Shown piece after piece: positions 26,011 to 38,906 of a DNA stretch of 64,000 bases. Positions within the stretch are counted from its first letter, which is position 1, and each line of letters opens with the position of its first letter. The translations under genes were made by a program, and so were the position numbers. A model generated the notes under the pieces. That model ran no database searches. It was not told where the DNA came from and saw nothing but the letters and a program-made list of their open reading frames with translations. Origin of the DNA: Albula goreensis (lineage: Eukaryota > Chordata > Actinopteri > Albuliformes > Albulidae); the NCBI GenBank assembly GCA_022829145.1, contig CM040755.1, forward strand, positions 13,331,063 to 13,395,062. The letters run 5' to 3'.

Positions 26011-29000
26011 ATGGCTTGGCTGTAATTTTACCAGAGTAATAAAACAAATCCACCAAAAAACATGTCCAGCTGTAGGAGTTAGAGTATGAGGAAGGAAGAA
26101 TAAGATTTGTGCCTAGCCAGCTACCTAACATTAACTGTAAAGATAGGTAGGTAGATAAGTGAGTAAATTTCAAAACACCGGGTATAGCAGAAACATTCCA
26201 GTAATTAGTTTTGGTTTTGATGATCCCATGTATAAACTGCTTTTTCTTTTCCTTATTTTACTTCACAATACTTCCTTTCCAATTCAGTGTTTCTAATATT
26301 GTATCTGGCCCCTGTATGTCAATGTAAATAATGAACAAAACAAAGAAAACAAATACAACTGATATGAATCTATTGTGCAGTGACATCAGAACCACTAAGT
26401 CACTGAAATTGGTAAGAGAGAATGGGAAGCGCCAACTGACTGATTGTATCTTCAATAGAATATTTCCATCCTAAAGGATACCCAGTGCAGACAGTCTCTA
26501 AATTCTATCAATGACAAGTTGCAAGAACTGCAAATTTTAAAAAATACGAATACATTTCAAATAAACCAAGATCTACTTCAACCCTTTTCCTTAGAAAATT
26601 AAATATTGATAGGTTTTGTTGTTTAATTTTGTCAGTTCATGAGAAAGAAAAATATTTGAAAAAGTATTTCAAGCATAAAATGAAGGGAAACTGAATCTAG
26701 ACAGAAAGAAACAGCATCAAATGGATGGAAAGAAAAGTTTTGGTTTTATATTTTAAACCAATTATATAAAAGAACTGCTTGTGCATCTATTGTGGAAAAT
26801 TATTTAAGATTAAGTTCTTATTTTAAAATGTATGTAAAAGTATGACGTATTTTGCATCGTGATTTGTCATAGTTATTTCACTATTTTATTTTTAGAAAGA
26901 TAATATTTCACTGATATTTGAAAACCAATGTTTCATATATTTCTCATTTTGATATATATCAGGTACAAAATATTCAATATATAATACCTCAGGCAATCAA
27001 TCTGTGCATTTTCTCCTTAATGGTCTTTATGAAATCAAGAAGTTATTAGTATTTTTACTTTGCTTATCTCACCACGTTTGCTTATAAAAATGAAGTAAAA
27101 AGCACATTTCTGTTCAACTGAGCATTGAGCTGTGAGGAAATTAATGAAGAGGGTTATCACAGACTCCTATCCAATACAAACCATTATGAGGTCATGCATG
27201 CAGAAGCTTAACCCAGACCGAACCCTGCTTCTTCCCCTCTCCACCTATGCCTGAGCTGAAGCAACACATTCAATGTGAAGCATCTCCTGACCCTTGTAAA
27301 AGGTTTTTCAGTCCTTACTATATTTGGAAAAGTTGTCACCTCCTTTGGAGCAATTTGTCTCTTATGTCCTGATTGCAAAGTGATACTTTTATGTGAAGAC
27401 AGAGAAGCAAAAAGTAATAAGAGAGAGCACAGTGTATGACTTGTTTTTACCAGGTCTTAGAGTAAACAGAGAATGAATAATGTTTTGAGGGAAATGCATG
27501 GCAAGTCATACGCTAAGTGCACAGGGGCTGCCTAATCTTATAGAGGAGGGAGGGTGAAAGAGCAGCTCTTTGATCCTGGCAGGACAGAGTCAGACTGTGG
27601 TCCAGCGAGCCAGAAAACCCAGCAGGGGGCTATTACCATGTCGACAAAGGTATGGCCACTCAACCATGAGGGGTAAATAACAGGATATCTGGATAGATCA
27701 GGAGTAGGGGGACAAGGTTCAGACAAAGACTGGTTTTAAAGGATCACAGGAAAAATATAACCTGAATAGACACATCTCCATAAAAATTCAATGACAGAAA
27801 AAGAAATACAAAAATATGACAGTAACCTTAGATGTGTGTGTTTTTTTTAGCACAGCACCTTACTCCTGTTTACTAGATAATAACTATGCACAGACTATCA
27901 TGGATACTAAGGACCCTGTGGCTGATTTACCCGTTGTATTCTCCTTTGAGTGGCTAAGACCAATTTGTGCACGCAGCCTGTCCCGGGGTCACAGTGCAAA
28001 ACGGAGCTCTTCCTCACACCTCACCCGTGCAGAGGGCCTCTGAGGTTACACTGTTTACTTACATTGATCTCCAGCTCCTTGCAGCTGCATTTTCATTGAC
28101 CAGTACTGGTGTCTGCGTCACCATTGTTTTTTCAGTGGATTCGCCACAGGCGGACACGAAAAGTAGTTTCTGAAGATATAAATTCAACTGTGATTGGGCA
28201 CAGGTGAGGCACCATGTGGATTTCTCTCTCTTTCCCACTGTCTCTTCCTCTCTCTTTCTCTTATTTTCAGAGGGCTTTCCATATACTATGTGGTAATAAA
28301 AATAAACCCAAAACGTACTTTAACGACTTTAACTCCAAATATCAAATAAAGGTACATGTTTGTGAGTGGGAATCAGAATCCTGGGTAAAATGGGAAAATG
28401 TATTTGATTACACTTCCATATTCTATACTTCATTGTATGTCACTCATAGTACATGTTCACAATAATTACAATTGTTGTAGTTATTAGACAAGTATTTTAT
28501 ATTATATAGGAATGTAACATTTTCCCATAAAAAAATCACACCTTAGATGTGTACGTATACGTGTGTGTGTTAAATGTTTGGGGTATTTTATGGGTATTGA
28601 GATCCCCTCAATTATCATGGAAAATGTTTTTAATGCTTAGATTAGTGCTAGTTATTGAGCTCAAAATATTATGAGAAATAATAAGAGGAGCAACAAGTAA
28701 ACATGCAATAAATAAAAATCTAATTTTTTCACTTGAACAGACAGGGAGCATAGTACATTTACAATGACATCCACAGCTCATGGCAGTATCTGATTTTGTC
28801 CCAAGGACAAGCTCAACTTTTCTTATGTAACAAAACACTGTTCTACACGGTACCACCTGAGGCCAATTCTGTACATATCCATTTTCCCCCATTCACATCT
28901 GACAAAAAGCACAGCCACAAAAGAAACCTTCTCTGGCACATAATCCATGCCTCTTCATATGTAACGTGAAAACAATGGGCGTCATTATTTGCCTGCAACA

Positions 29001-32000
29001 AAAATGTCCATTGTGTCTGCACACAAAAGACATCATGTGTTCTGTGCAGCAATGGGTTAACAGTGTTGATAACAGCTTTACTTGTCAATGTACAGAAAGT
29101 AAATTAAAAAAACACAAAGACAGTCTCAGCTCCGTAACAACCTGTTACTCTAAGAAAACTGCTGAAAAAGAACATTCATAGCAATATGTTCTTGAGAATC
29201 AAAAAAGATTTCATCCGCACTACTGCAGTAATCAGGTAGGTAATTGGGACAACTCTGCGAGTCCTAATGCAATGATCACAGCACTGAGGGACCCCCTACA
29301 CAAACTTCTAAATGGATATTCAAATCAGTGACTAATTGTGGATTAAATGTTGCACTGGTTAGTCGCCTTGGCACTTTTGAATCAAGTGGGAACAGTCTGG
29401 CAGAAAGGCTGCCTCTATGTTTGCGTGCCATTGCCAACTGGCACCATGGCGATGGAGTGCTAACAGCAAAATCGAGGAAGCATGGGCCTTTCGGAGGAGG
29501 AAAACTCCCTGAGAACACATGAAATAAAAGTAACAGTCCAAGGCCAAGATCATATTTGAGACCAACTTTAGCTATCTCAGCTCACAGCAGGATACCAGAT
29601 TACCATTAGCCAGCGGCAGCAAAGACAGCAAGAGGCTGAGTGAAAAACAGAATAGCATGACTTTAAGAAGCTCTGTCTCTATGTTTAGGCTGAATTTTAC
29701 AGCCCAGGAACATAAACCATTCTGAACTATTCCCTGTTGCAACTTTGCAATTTAATCTCTTAATCAGTAACTCTTTAACCCTGGCCAAAATTCCCAACCC
29801 CTACCCCTTCCTCCTGCAACTAAGGTTATTTCATAAAACTGATACTCTCATAGAGAGTATCACAAAGATACACAAATATATGGAGCAATATAATTTGTAC
29901 ATAGACCAAATAATTGTGAAGAGCAGTCCATTCAAAAATGAGGTGATGGCCACAAACTGTGACCTCAAAATGGCATTTGAAAAAAGCATGTCCCCTACTG
30001 ACAGATGGTCCTCCACAATTGGTGGTCTTCCGTCCAGGTTTGATAGCGCCGCTGATTCAGCAAGTGACACACAAACAAGGGGGAGGAAAGCTTTTTAGCT
30101 TATGCAGCATCCCAAAAGAGATACACACATACAGCACACACAAAAAAACAAAAAGGGAGCATTATTTGCTATGGAAACACAATGCAAGGAGGGCTATTCA
30201 GCACCGTCGCAATGGGCTGGCCTGCCAACACAAACAGCCTGGCCGATTCTGAGCTCCAGCAGGACCGATATGTCCCATCACCCGCAGCCATTCAGCCAGG
30301 CCTTGCAAAGGGAGTGTCCAGCCCCGGCCGCACATACACACACTCACAAAAAAAGGTCACCTTCCATTCTCTCCCTGCTCCATTCAGAAAACAAAAGGTC
30401 CACAGAGGTTTTGCCTACTCTGAACCCAGCTACAGGTCACTTACTTGTTATTTTCAAAGGAGACCAAAGTAAAGACAATATGTATAGTTATTTACAAAAA
30501 GGAACACAAAAACACCACGCAGACTTCATCTTGCTACATGGGTGCCATCAGAGGGGATACATAATCTTTGTTTTGATGCAATAGGTTGATTAATAATTCA
30601 CTTGCTTGAAGTAAACTAACAGATTTTATGACGGAGAGGAGAGCTTGAAAGATGGATGTAATTAATGCCTGTGGCAGGGATTTTCACAATAATCCCCTTT
30701 CCTTTGCAAATAATATGGGAAGGTGAAAGCTAGCCTCTTCCATCCACCTCTGCCTCTAAACCCCCATCACGAGAGGTAATATATCTGGCCAACAAACACA
30801 GAGCCCAATCAGTACTTTCAATTGCATAGGGCAGCAAATTCCTTTAGGATTTAAATCTGCTTGGCCATAACAGCTTGGACAGCCGGCACTGAACTAATCT
30901 GACATATGGCGAACCTCAGGCTTGGAGCAGCAGACTACCCCTGAGCATTGTCACTTTGTCTGCAAACTGCAATTAAGAAAATGTGCAATTAATTATCAGC
31001 CAGGAGCAACAAGAGTAAAATTGATCGGATGCTGAGCCGAACAAACCACTACTTCATACAGTATTGACATTCACCAACAACAGAACCATCTTCAATTTGG
31101 GAATTTTCAGCAAAACAGCAATAACATTTACAAAAAAGTCATTTGAACATTGATTTCCCTTTAAACGCGCACACTCTGAGGATAAACAAAGCCAAGGGAC
31201 TCCTATTAAATGAATGAGTTCTGCTGGAAACGAGAGGCAGCTGAACAGAAACTGCCAATAGTCTACATACAGTAAAAGATGGATGCCTTAAAATAGCAGA
31301 GCCGATCCCTTTGCTTTCACAAGCAGCGCTGCTAACGGCTGTGACCTGAAATAGGTCCTGTTCCAAATGCATGTGACTTCTTTAGACCTTTTTTTATAGC
31401 AGTAAAGGTGAATTCTGCTCATGTGCATTCCTCAGTTCACAATGTAACAGCATATATGTAATCTCAGTCGAGTCACTACAGGGAGAAACTTGAAAGGTAG
31501 GGCAAAGAGGAAGAAATTGTAGGTTTTTACAATGAGATGTAAGCACAGTACAGCAGGAGGTGTCACAGATCAAAACATCACTCTCAGAATCACAGGTTCC
31601 TGGGAAAAGTGATTATTCACAAGTGGTGAACTCAGTCCCACTCCTGACTCCCCTCCTATTTTCAGCACCCAGCCTTGCAACTTCCACTTACAGGAGCCTG
31701 CTCCAACTGACTGGAGGCCAGCAGGAGCCGGGATGATTATCAATGAGACGCAAATGCTCCCTCAAAACCCAAGGAAAGAAGGGGTTGTTGAATACTCTCA
31801 CCAGCAGACATAAAATGCTCAATCTCAAAGGCACGCATTTATCAATGTCACTGATGAAAAAAAAAATCAAGGACTAAAGTACTTTAGGTTTCAAAAAGTA
31901 TATTCACTGACTAGTGTTTGCTGCACAAAGCACATTTTTCCTGTCCTTCTCATGGAGAGTGTACTGTCAGACATTGTCCTTCCTACGTGGGTTGGTGTTT

Positions 32001-35000
32001 GATATGTTGATAGGCCCCTGGTCTGCTTCACAGACTGTTTCAGTCTCAAAGAAAACCCCGACACCTCCTCCCACACTTCTGAGGACTGCGTTGACAGATT
32101 CGAACGGCGACCGTAGAGACGGAATTGAAAATGCAGCATCGCACAGAGACCGGCAGGGATCAAACAATAAGAAATGAGTCTAGTGGTGGGGTTTTTTGTT
32201 GTTGTTGTTGTTGAAAGGAGTATTGCAAGTGGCACTTTCCAACACTGTGCACAGCTAGCAGTGAGCATCGTAAGCTGCACATCCTTATTTTAACGAAGGC
32301 CGAGATTGCAGCTCACCAGGTGGTGACACTCCTACGCCATGTGTCGACAGCGTGACATCCCAACGCGAACAGCCAGCTGACAGAGGGACGAAGGGAAAAA
32401 CTTGGAAGTGGCAACCCTGAGTGAGTCTGAATTGCGCTTCATGTGGAGCCATACGGAGAGCAGAAAAAGCGAGCTTGAGAGAGAGGAGGCCAAGCTGCAG
32501 GAGTTTTCTTATGGACTGGCATCAGCAAATCGATCCGAGATGAAACACCACCGTGACACAGCTGTAGCACCCACAAGCCACTCAGATTTACAGTGCCACT
32601 AAATTTTCCCCTTGGCACCAAGCAGTCACAGAATGGGGCTTCAATGGGCAGAACAATACCAGTCACTGTGTGCAGAGCCCCTGACTTGGATGTCTCCTTG
32701 CCAGGGAGCAACAGAAGGGAAAGGACACTGTAAAAACCTTATTGAATTTCTGCTGCTTCTTTTTGCACCTATGCCGGCAGCCCCAGCATCCGACCTACCC
32801 TGTGCTGCAACTTCGTGAGCCCAATTCTATCCCCCTGCACAGACAACAAGTGGGAGGATGTTCATTCAACCCTCTACTCCCCTGTATAATAAGATCCCAG
32901 CTGTGACCTCCTCAAAGATTGAACCCGGGAGGGAGGGAGTTAAAATGTGCTGTGCCTTTCTGCTTATCCGCCTCAATTCATTTTAAACCTCCCATCACAT
33001 TTGTCAGTTGTTTTATCAAATAAATTCATTCTACATTAGCCTAATTATTGAGAGGACTAAGCTGACGACTACAGATTTTAATTGGGATGCTTTTGACTGA
33101 AGTTGCAGTTTCCTGACCGACAACAGTCTCCAGCTGAATAATGCTCTGACAGTAAATCTGTACATTTTAATGAGTGAAGGAGACGAATTGATTCCCTCAG
33201 TTAACTCCTTCCAAAAGAGAGCTAGTGATAGAAAAGCTTTTTCTAAGTTTTGTTGGAGGCTTAAAAATGTCATTGAGAAACTCAAAATGTCAAAAAGAAG
33301 AGGGAAAAAATTGCTGAAATTTATTTTCTGGTTAAAATCCACTCTTTTTCAAAATTGGTAATTGAAGCATACAGTCAGAAATATTGCAGGATTAAAACGT
33401 CAAAACAACAGCAACAATTGAGATATAGGTCAAAGAGCAGAAGATTAGTTGACACAGTTTACATTACAAGTTTATTTGACTTTGACTATGTGCCACAGCA
33501 ACACTTAGTACTAGCCATTACTAATAATAAGTCCTGATAAGGATTAAAGCAAGATGAGGTTTTAAGAATCAAAGACTATTCATGCCAAACTGCCACACAA
33601 GAAAATATTTGAAACTGTGAGCCTGAGGGATTCTATTGAGAACATTTCTGTGTCTCGTATTACCAAATTAATTCTAATTAGTATAAATTATGCAAACCCC
33701 AATGGCACCCTGGTGGTATAAGATATAATACAAGGAAATTAACAATCAAAAGACAAATAAAGTCCAGAGCTTTTTCTATTCTTTCTGCAATGTTTTCCAT
33801 CTCCTTATCTCCTTAATGGCAATACAGTGGAAAACATTGTGAACATTTCTGTTCAAAATATTACAATCATATTTAAAAAATACACATAATTTAATATTAT
33901 CAAATATTAAAAAGTTAATGGAAATCCCCAAATTACTGTCTTGTTTCCAGGAAACTAGGGAATTTGGCTCTGATACTTACTTTCCTGCAGCTTTTCACTT
34001 GTATCAAAAGAATTAAATGTGTGGGTCAGAAATATAAAAGAGTGAAGCTGAAATAAAGGGTTTACAGTATTCAGTACAGAAAATTATGCAGCTAAAAAAG
34101 AAGGACCACAGCACTTAGTGCTTTAAAATAAATCATTAATAATGTTCCTTCAGAATACATATGGATAAGTGTTTTTAGGTAAACCCTATGAACTGGGAAG
34201 TATGATTTGGTATTCCTAGATAGCTCGGGGTGAAACAAATAAATATTGGTTTAATATTGGCATACTTTGTTTAATTACACCATGTGCACATATGTGGAAT
34301 AGGAGTGACATGACACAATGCAACTGGAGAGAGCCTTTTGTGGAAGGATCTATTGTGCATTACATCACACAAAATTGTGAAAGAACAGCATTTGATCAAT
34401 ACAAAATTGATCAAAGAGACAGGCAACAGCAAATCGGTTTTATGCAGAGGGAGGAAAAACGAGAACTGAACATGTAAATAGCTAAAAAGCTAACACATGA
34501 AGAGACCATATCTCATGTAAAAAAAATCCTTACAATCCAATTCTGCATATAATTAATAGTGTATTGAGTATGAAAGGTATTTCATCTACACCTGATCTCA
34601 TGACATTTCTACCAATTATTTTGCTTTCCAAAACCAAAAAACTATGGCAAAATGAAGATAACAACTATTCTGACTGCTTATTTTTTGCAATGCTAACATT
34701 CATATAGTCATACCTTATGTGGTTTAGTAATCATGTTTTTAACAGTTTTGTGATATGACCACTAAGTCACTCTGTTTTTTTTTAATTCTGTGCAACCTCT
34801 ACTTTCTAAAAATGGTTTCTAAAAAGTGTCTTTTTGAGGAGTGGCAGGAGGGGAGGTATCATGAGGATCTCCTCTCTAATTAACGGCCAGGTTTTCCAGG
34901 TGACAGGTTTTCCAGGGAAGGGAGGCTGACTGCTGCACAGCTACCCTCTAACACCTCACAGGACTCAGCTACAATCCCTAAATGATTAGCAGAGGGAAAA

Positions 35001-38000
35001 TATAATGGCAAACAAGGAACATGTTGAAAGACCGTAACCCCCCAGCTGAGAGGAAATTACTGCCTTTCCAATCTCAAGATTGAGCTCACAAACATTCATC
35101 CTTATTGCCCTTTCCTCCAGCTCTCAAACAGAAAACCGATGAGACCACATCGCACCATAAAATGCTGTCCAATGCTGTTGCTCTCATTATGATCTCACCA
35201 AAGTTTTTGGCAAATGCTGATGTCTGTATTTTTGTACAGTTTTTTTCTAAAAATGGTGATAATTAATATCTTAAGACATATTCTTCACCTTTATTACTTT
35301 CATTTCTCCTATATGATCACTGCATTGTATGTGCAGGGCTGTGCCATTTAATTTACAAGGGAGGACAGGCAACTGTCTAATGGGATGCATGTACAGAGAA
35401 ACATACTAAACTGGACTGTTTCCACTAAATCAGACCTCACAGTCCCACCTAGTGGTACCTAGTAAAACAGCAGGATTCACAGGGAGCAATTCATGGTTTC
35501 TAAAATGCCTTCCAAAATGTGGGTGTACTTCTCCAAATAAAATTAATCTAAAAACAAATTATTAACTGGTCTAAAAAATCCTAAAGCACAAAGTAGCTCT
35601 AACTTCGTTTCTTTGTAAAAAATGTCCTTTACCCTTCTTCCCTTAACTCTTAAGTCCATTCTCATCATTATCTGAGCCACAATAAAATGTGACTCGAACT
35701 GTTTACAAAAGGGCTGTACCAGTTTACAAAAGGACAGCAGCTATCCTTCAATCTGGCTCGTTTCAGTATGAGGAAATTGAAAGTGTTTCCATCTCTCCCT
35801 CTTTGGCCCCTTATTCCCAAGTCTCCAAACAAACACTGAGGGCTACTTTTTTCTGGCTTTTCTGTCAAAGCAGAATCCATTTGGCAATTTAAGATTTGCA
35901 TTTATGAGCACAGGGTTATGACTGTAGGAACTGTTAACGATGAAAAAAATGTCCGCAAACATGCAGTAAAACAAGATACATTCAGAAATTTTAGAGAGAA
36001 ATAACCTATTATGTTTAAAATTTCATTCTTTGGAATGTAAATAAAACACAAAAAACTGTCAGCTTTTTTTTCTGGAAGTGTATTCTAGCCACTTTAAGAG
36101 GTTTTTAAAAAGTATATATTTACATTTATAGAGTTATAGCTCAAACAAAAGACAATTTGTCTGTTATGTAAAGATAGCTGATAAAAATGCAAAATACTTC
36201 CTGCAAATGCAGACATTTAATTAATCCGTCATCATTGTTTACAAGTATGACCAAAATAATTCTGTTAATGGGGTTTAATAGGATGTAATTAATTTTACCA
36301 TATGTGCTATAAACTCAATGCATGGCCCTATACTGTGAAATAGTACAATTTCAGCATTAAAGTAAGTTTTATAGCGACACTATAACAGAACATTCCATCA
36401 CCATTTTTATCCGCATATCTTTGTGGAATCAAATTGTAATCTCACACAGATGAACACAATCTAATACATGAAATACATGGAAAATCATGAGACAATATAC
36501 ACTGTACACACAAACTGTACTAACAACAGAGGTTTCACAATACCACATTTAGATTTTCAGCAATACAAAAGAACTAACTGACTCATTTTTTCTTATTTTA
36601 AAAAAATATTACAGTTGAATCAAGGGTAAATCAGCAAATAATATATTTCCTGCCGAGTGTAGACCATATGTCAATTATTTATTTTAAGAACCTGCACATG
36701 AAATAGACATTTGCTGACATCTGGTGGTTTGTTTTGCATTTTCACAGAAGAACCAGGCAAGTGAGAAGAACCAGACCTGCCTGAGGGTAGCTGTGGTCAA
36801 ACCATGACTTGTGGTGATTGAAAGCAGGGTGATCGTCCAACAGTGATTCTGAGGACCTTTGCCCAGCAAACCTTGGACTAGCCTATCTAAACAACCTTCC
36901 TTCCTTTTCTTGTAAAGCTACTATTAAGACTACAAATGTCTAACGTAAATCCTACATAATTCATTCTATACACATATCACCACTTCTCATGTTAAATACT
37001 GACCGATATTTAAAATATTGAGCCGCAAAAAATTCCATATTGCTCACATTTCAATCTGGTGAGCAACAACATGGTTTAGTTATGCCTTTGAAACAACCTT
37101 GATATCTTGTTGATGTAGTTATTTGCTGTATGTGTGGCATATGTTCGATTTGAGATTTACTATTCAATGCCTGAGAAAGTACAGTAGTGGTTCCACAAGT
37201 ACTCATCCAACACTTATTCATATACACACGAAAATCTACTAATTTACATTCTAGTTCATCATGAAGCAAGTATTTGAAGTTAGCATTTAATAATGTTTAA
37301 AATTAGAGGCAAACTTCAGAGGATGTCGTCAAAGATGAAGACTTCACTGTAACGTCACCCTTTTTATACAAACATTATAGGCTATTTCCCACTTCTCATC
37401 TTACTGGATTCACAACATTTATCTTAAATACCGCTGTTTGAAAAGTGTTTATATTTATGGATTAGTCTAAAGGCATTGCATGACTATCTACTCAAATTCT
37501 ATTTTCATATTACGAGGCTACCTCTCGCATGCGCTGAAATTTTAAGAACTTGAGACAGAGGGCCTTCATATTATATTGTGGGAGAATTTCGAAGCACTGT
37601 GGTTCTACAGCTAAACACCAGAGGTCATCCCAGCCAAATATTCGGTGAAGATCCGACATCCAATTTTAAACATGTTTATATGCACGTGAAAAGTTTTCAA
37701 CAATTAATTCGATTATTTTGACAATATTGGAGAGCGAAGCAACGAGAAAATATGTGCCAGTTTTTGAAATCGTGAAAACAAATGGGCTACTTTTGTCTTG
37801 GTAGGTAAATCTACACGGTTGTGATTTTTTAATTCCATAATTAAATAATTTGTCAAGCCACTCGCTTGCTAATACATGATAGTCACATTCACCTGTACAA
37901 TTTCAGAATGAATAAATTAGCAATTATTATCATATTCACAAATAGTTACATACTGTTTAAACATTGTAAAAAACGCAGTACAGCTCATTTAACTAGCTGT

Positions 38001-38315
38001 ATGGACATACAGATATCAAATTTTAAAAAGAAATTACATGTTTCTCACCCGTTACAATTTGCTCCAGTTTTGTTTTTCCACGCTTGTACTTCCGTCTTTA
38101 AGGTCCGTCTAAATAAATAGGCGTTTCTGATTGATTTCCCATTCTGAACACGCGTAACGATAGCGTGGCGGTCTGCCATACAGCACTGCAAATGTGATGT
38201 GGGACATGCCCTGACATGACCTGGAAGTCGTGTTACCAGTCGGTAAAAAAAATAATTGAACAGAATCAAACAATATTTCATGTTTCCCTATCTGAAAGAA
38301 TATGGCCATTTCCTG
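26011..38315. other. Gene-poor spacer between sema6d and myef2, part 2
   Basis: No coding exon or RNA gene is recognisable on either strand. About 29580-31100 is unusually complex, with homopolymer tracts rare, and has the texture of conserved non-coding DNA. Similar shorter patches occur at about 34850-35180. Elsewhere the stretch is AT-rich with simple-sequence runs. In mammals the gap downstream of SEMA6D is a large gene desert, so distal enhancers are plausible, but nothing here proves it. Confidence 0.45.
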
Positions 38316-38343
38316 TTTTTTTTTTTTTTTTTTTTTTTTTTTT
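38316..38343 (+). repeat. Poly(T) tract
   Basis: An uninterrupted run of 28 T follows ttcctg. It could be the A-tail of an element inserted on the minus strand, but no recognisable element body adjoins it. Length is likely variable between individuals. Confidence 0.8.
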
Positions 38344-38872
38344 CAAAAGATATACTGAGGCCTACTGTATTACAAACTATAATACTTTTTAGAGATAGTT
38401 TTAAAATTACTGAGCAGCTTATAAACAATATGGTTCTGAGTGAGTAGCTCATAAGATAAATAATTCCAATAATTTGCTTAATGGAGACCATAATGTTATT
38501 ACTTAGAGAGGAGTCTATCCATTGCCAGAAAAGCTCATCTACATATTTGCACCGAGATAAATGAAACGTCTCTACAAGAAAATAGAAAATTGCTTCATTC
38601 AATGGACGTTCACCTGAGGCAAAATAAAATCTACAAATAATGAAGTTTCTGGAAATCCCATCAGGGAGACAATTGATATTGGATGGTTCTAAATAAATTA
38701 CATACTTATGAACAGAGAATATTGTGAGGTGAGGAGAACAGAATAACAAAAGCCTTAAAACAACAACAGAGTAATTCAGTGAAACATTATACACCCAAAC
38801 CCTCAGCAAAAAAAAGAAATGCAAAAAATAAATGATAGATATTCATTATTTTTCCCACATTTCTGATATGCG

Positions 38873-38906
38873 GGTGATATTACAACTGAAATGTTGTAAT
38901 ATCACC
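38873..38906. repeat. Perfect 14-bp inverted repeat (hairpin)
   Basis: The arm ggtgatattacaac (38873-38886) is followed by a six-base loop tgaaat and the exact reverse complement gttgtaatatcacc (38893-38906). It lies in gene-poor DNA. No matching outer repeat or coding context explains it. Confidence 0.75.

Noticed and set aside
30102..30584. 160-codon plus-strand open frame
   Set aside because: Low-complexity CA/A-rich start and no recognisable domain; overlapping frames are equally open.
38288..38824. 178-codon minus-strand open frame ending in a Lys run
   Set aside because: The Lys run is the 28-T tract read backwards; the rest resembles no protein and is AT-rich spacer.
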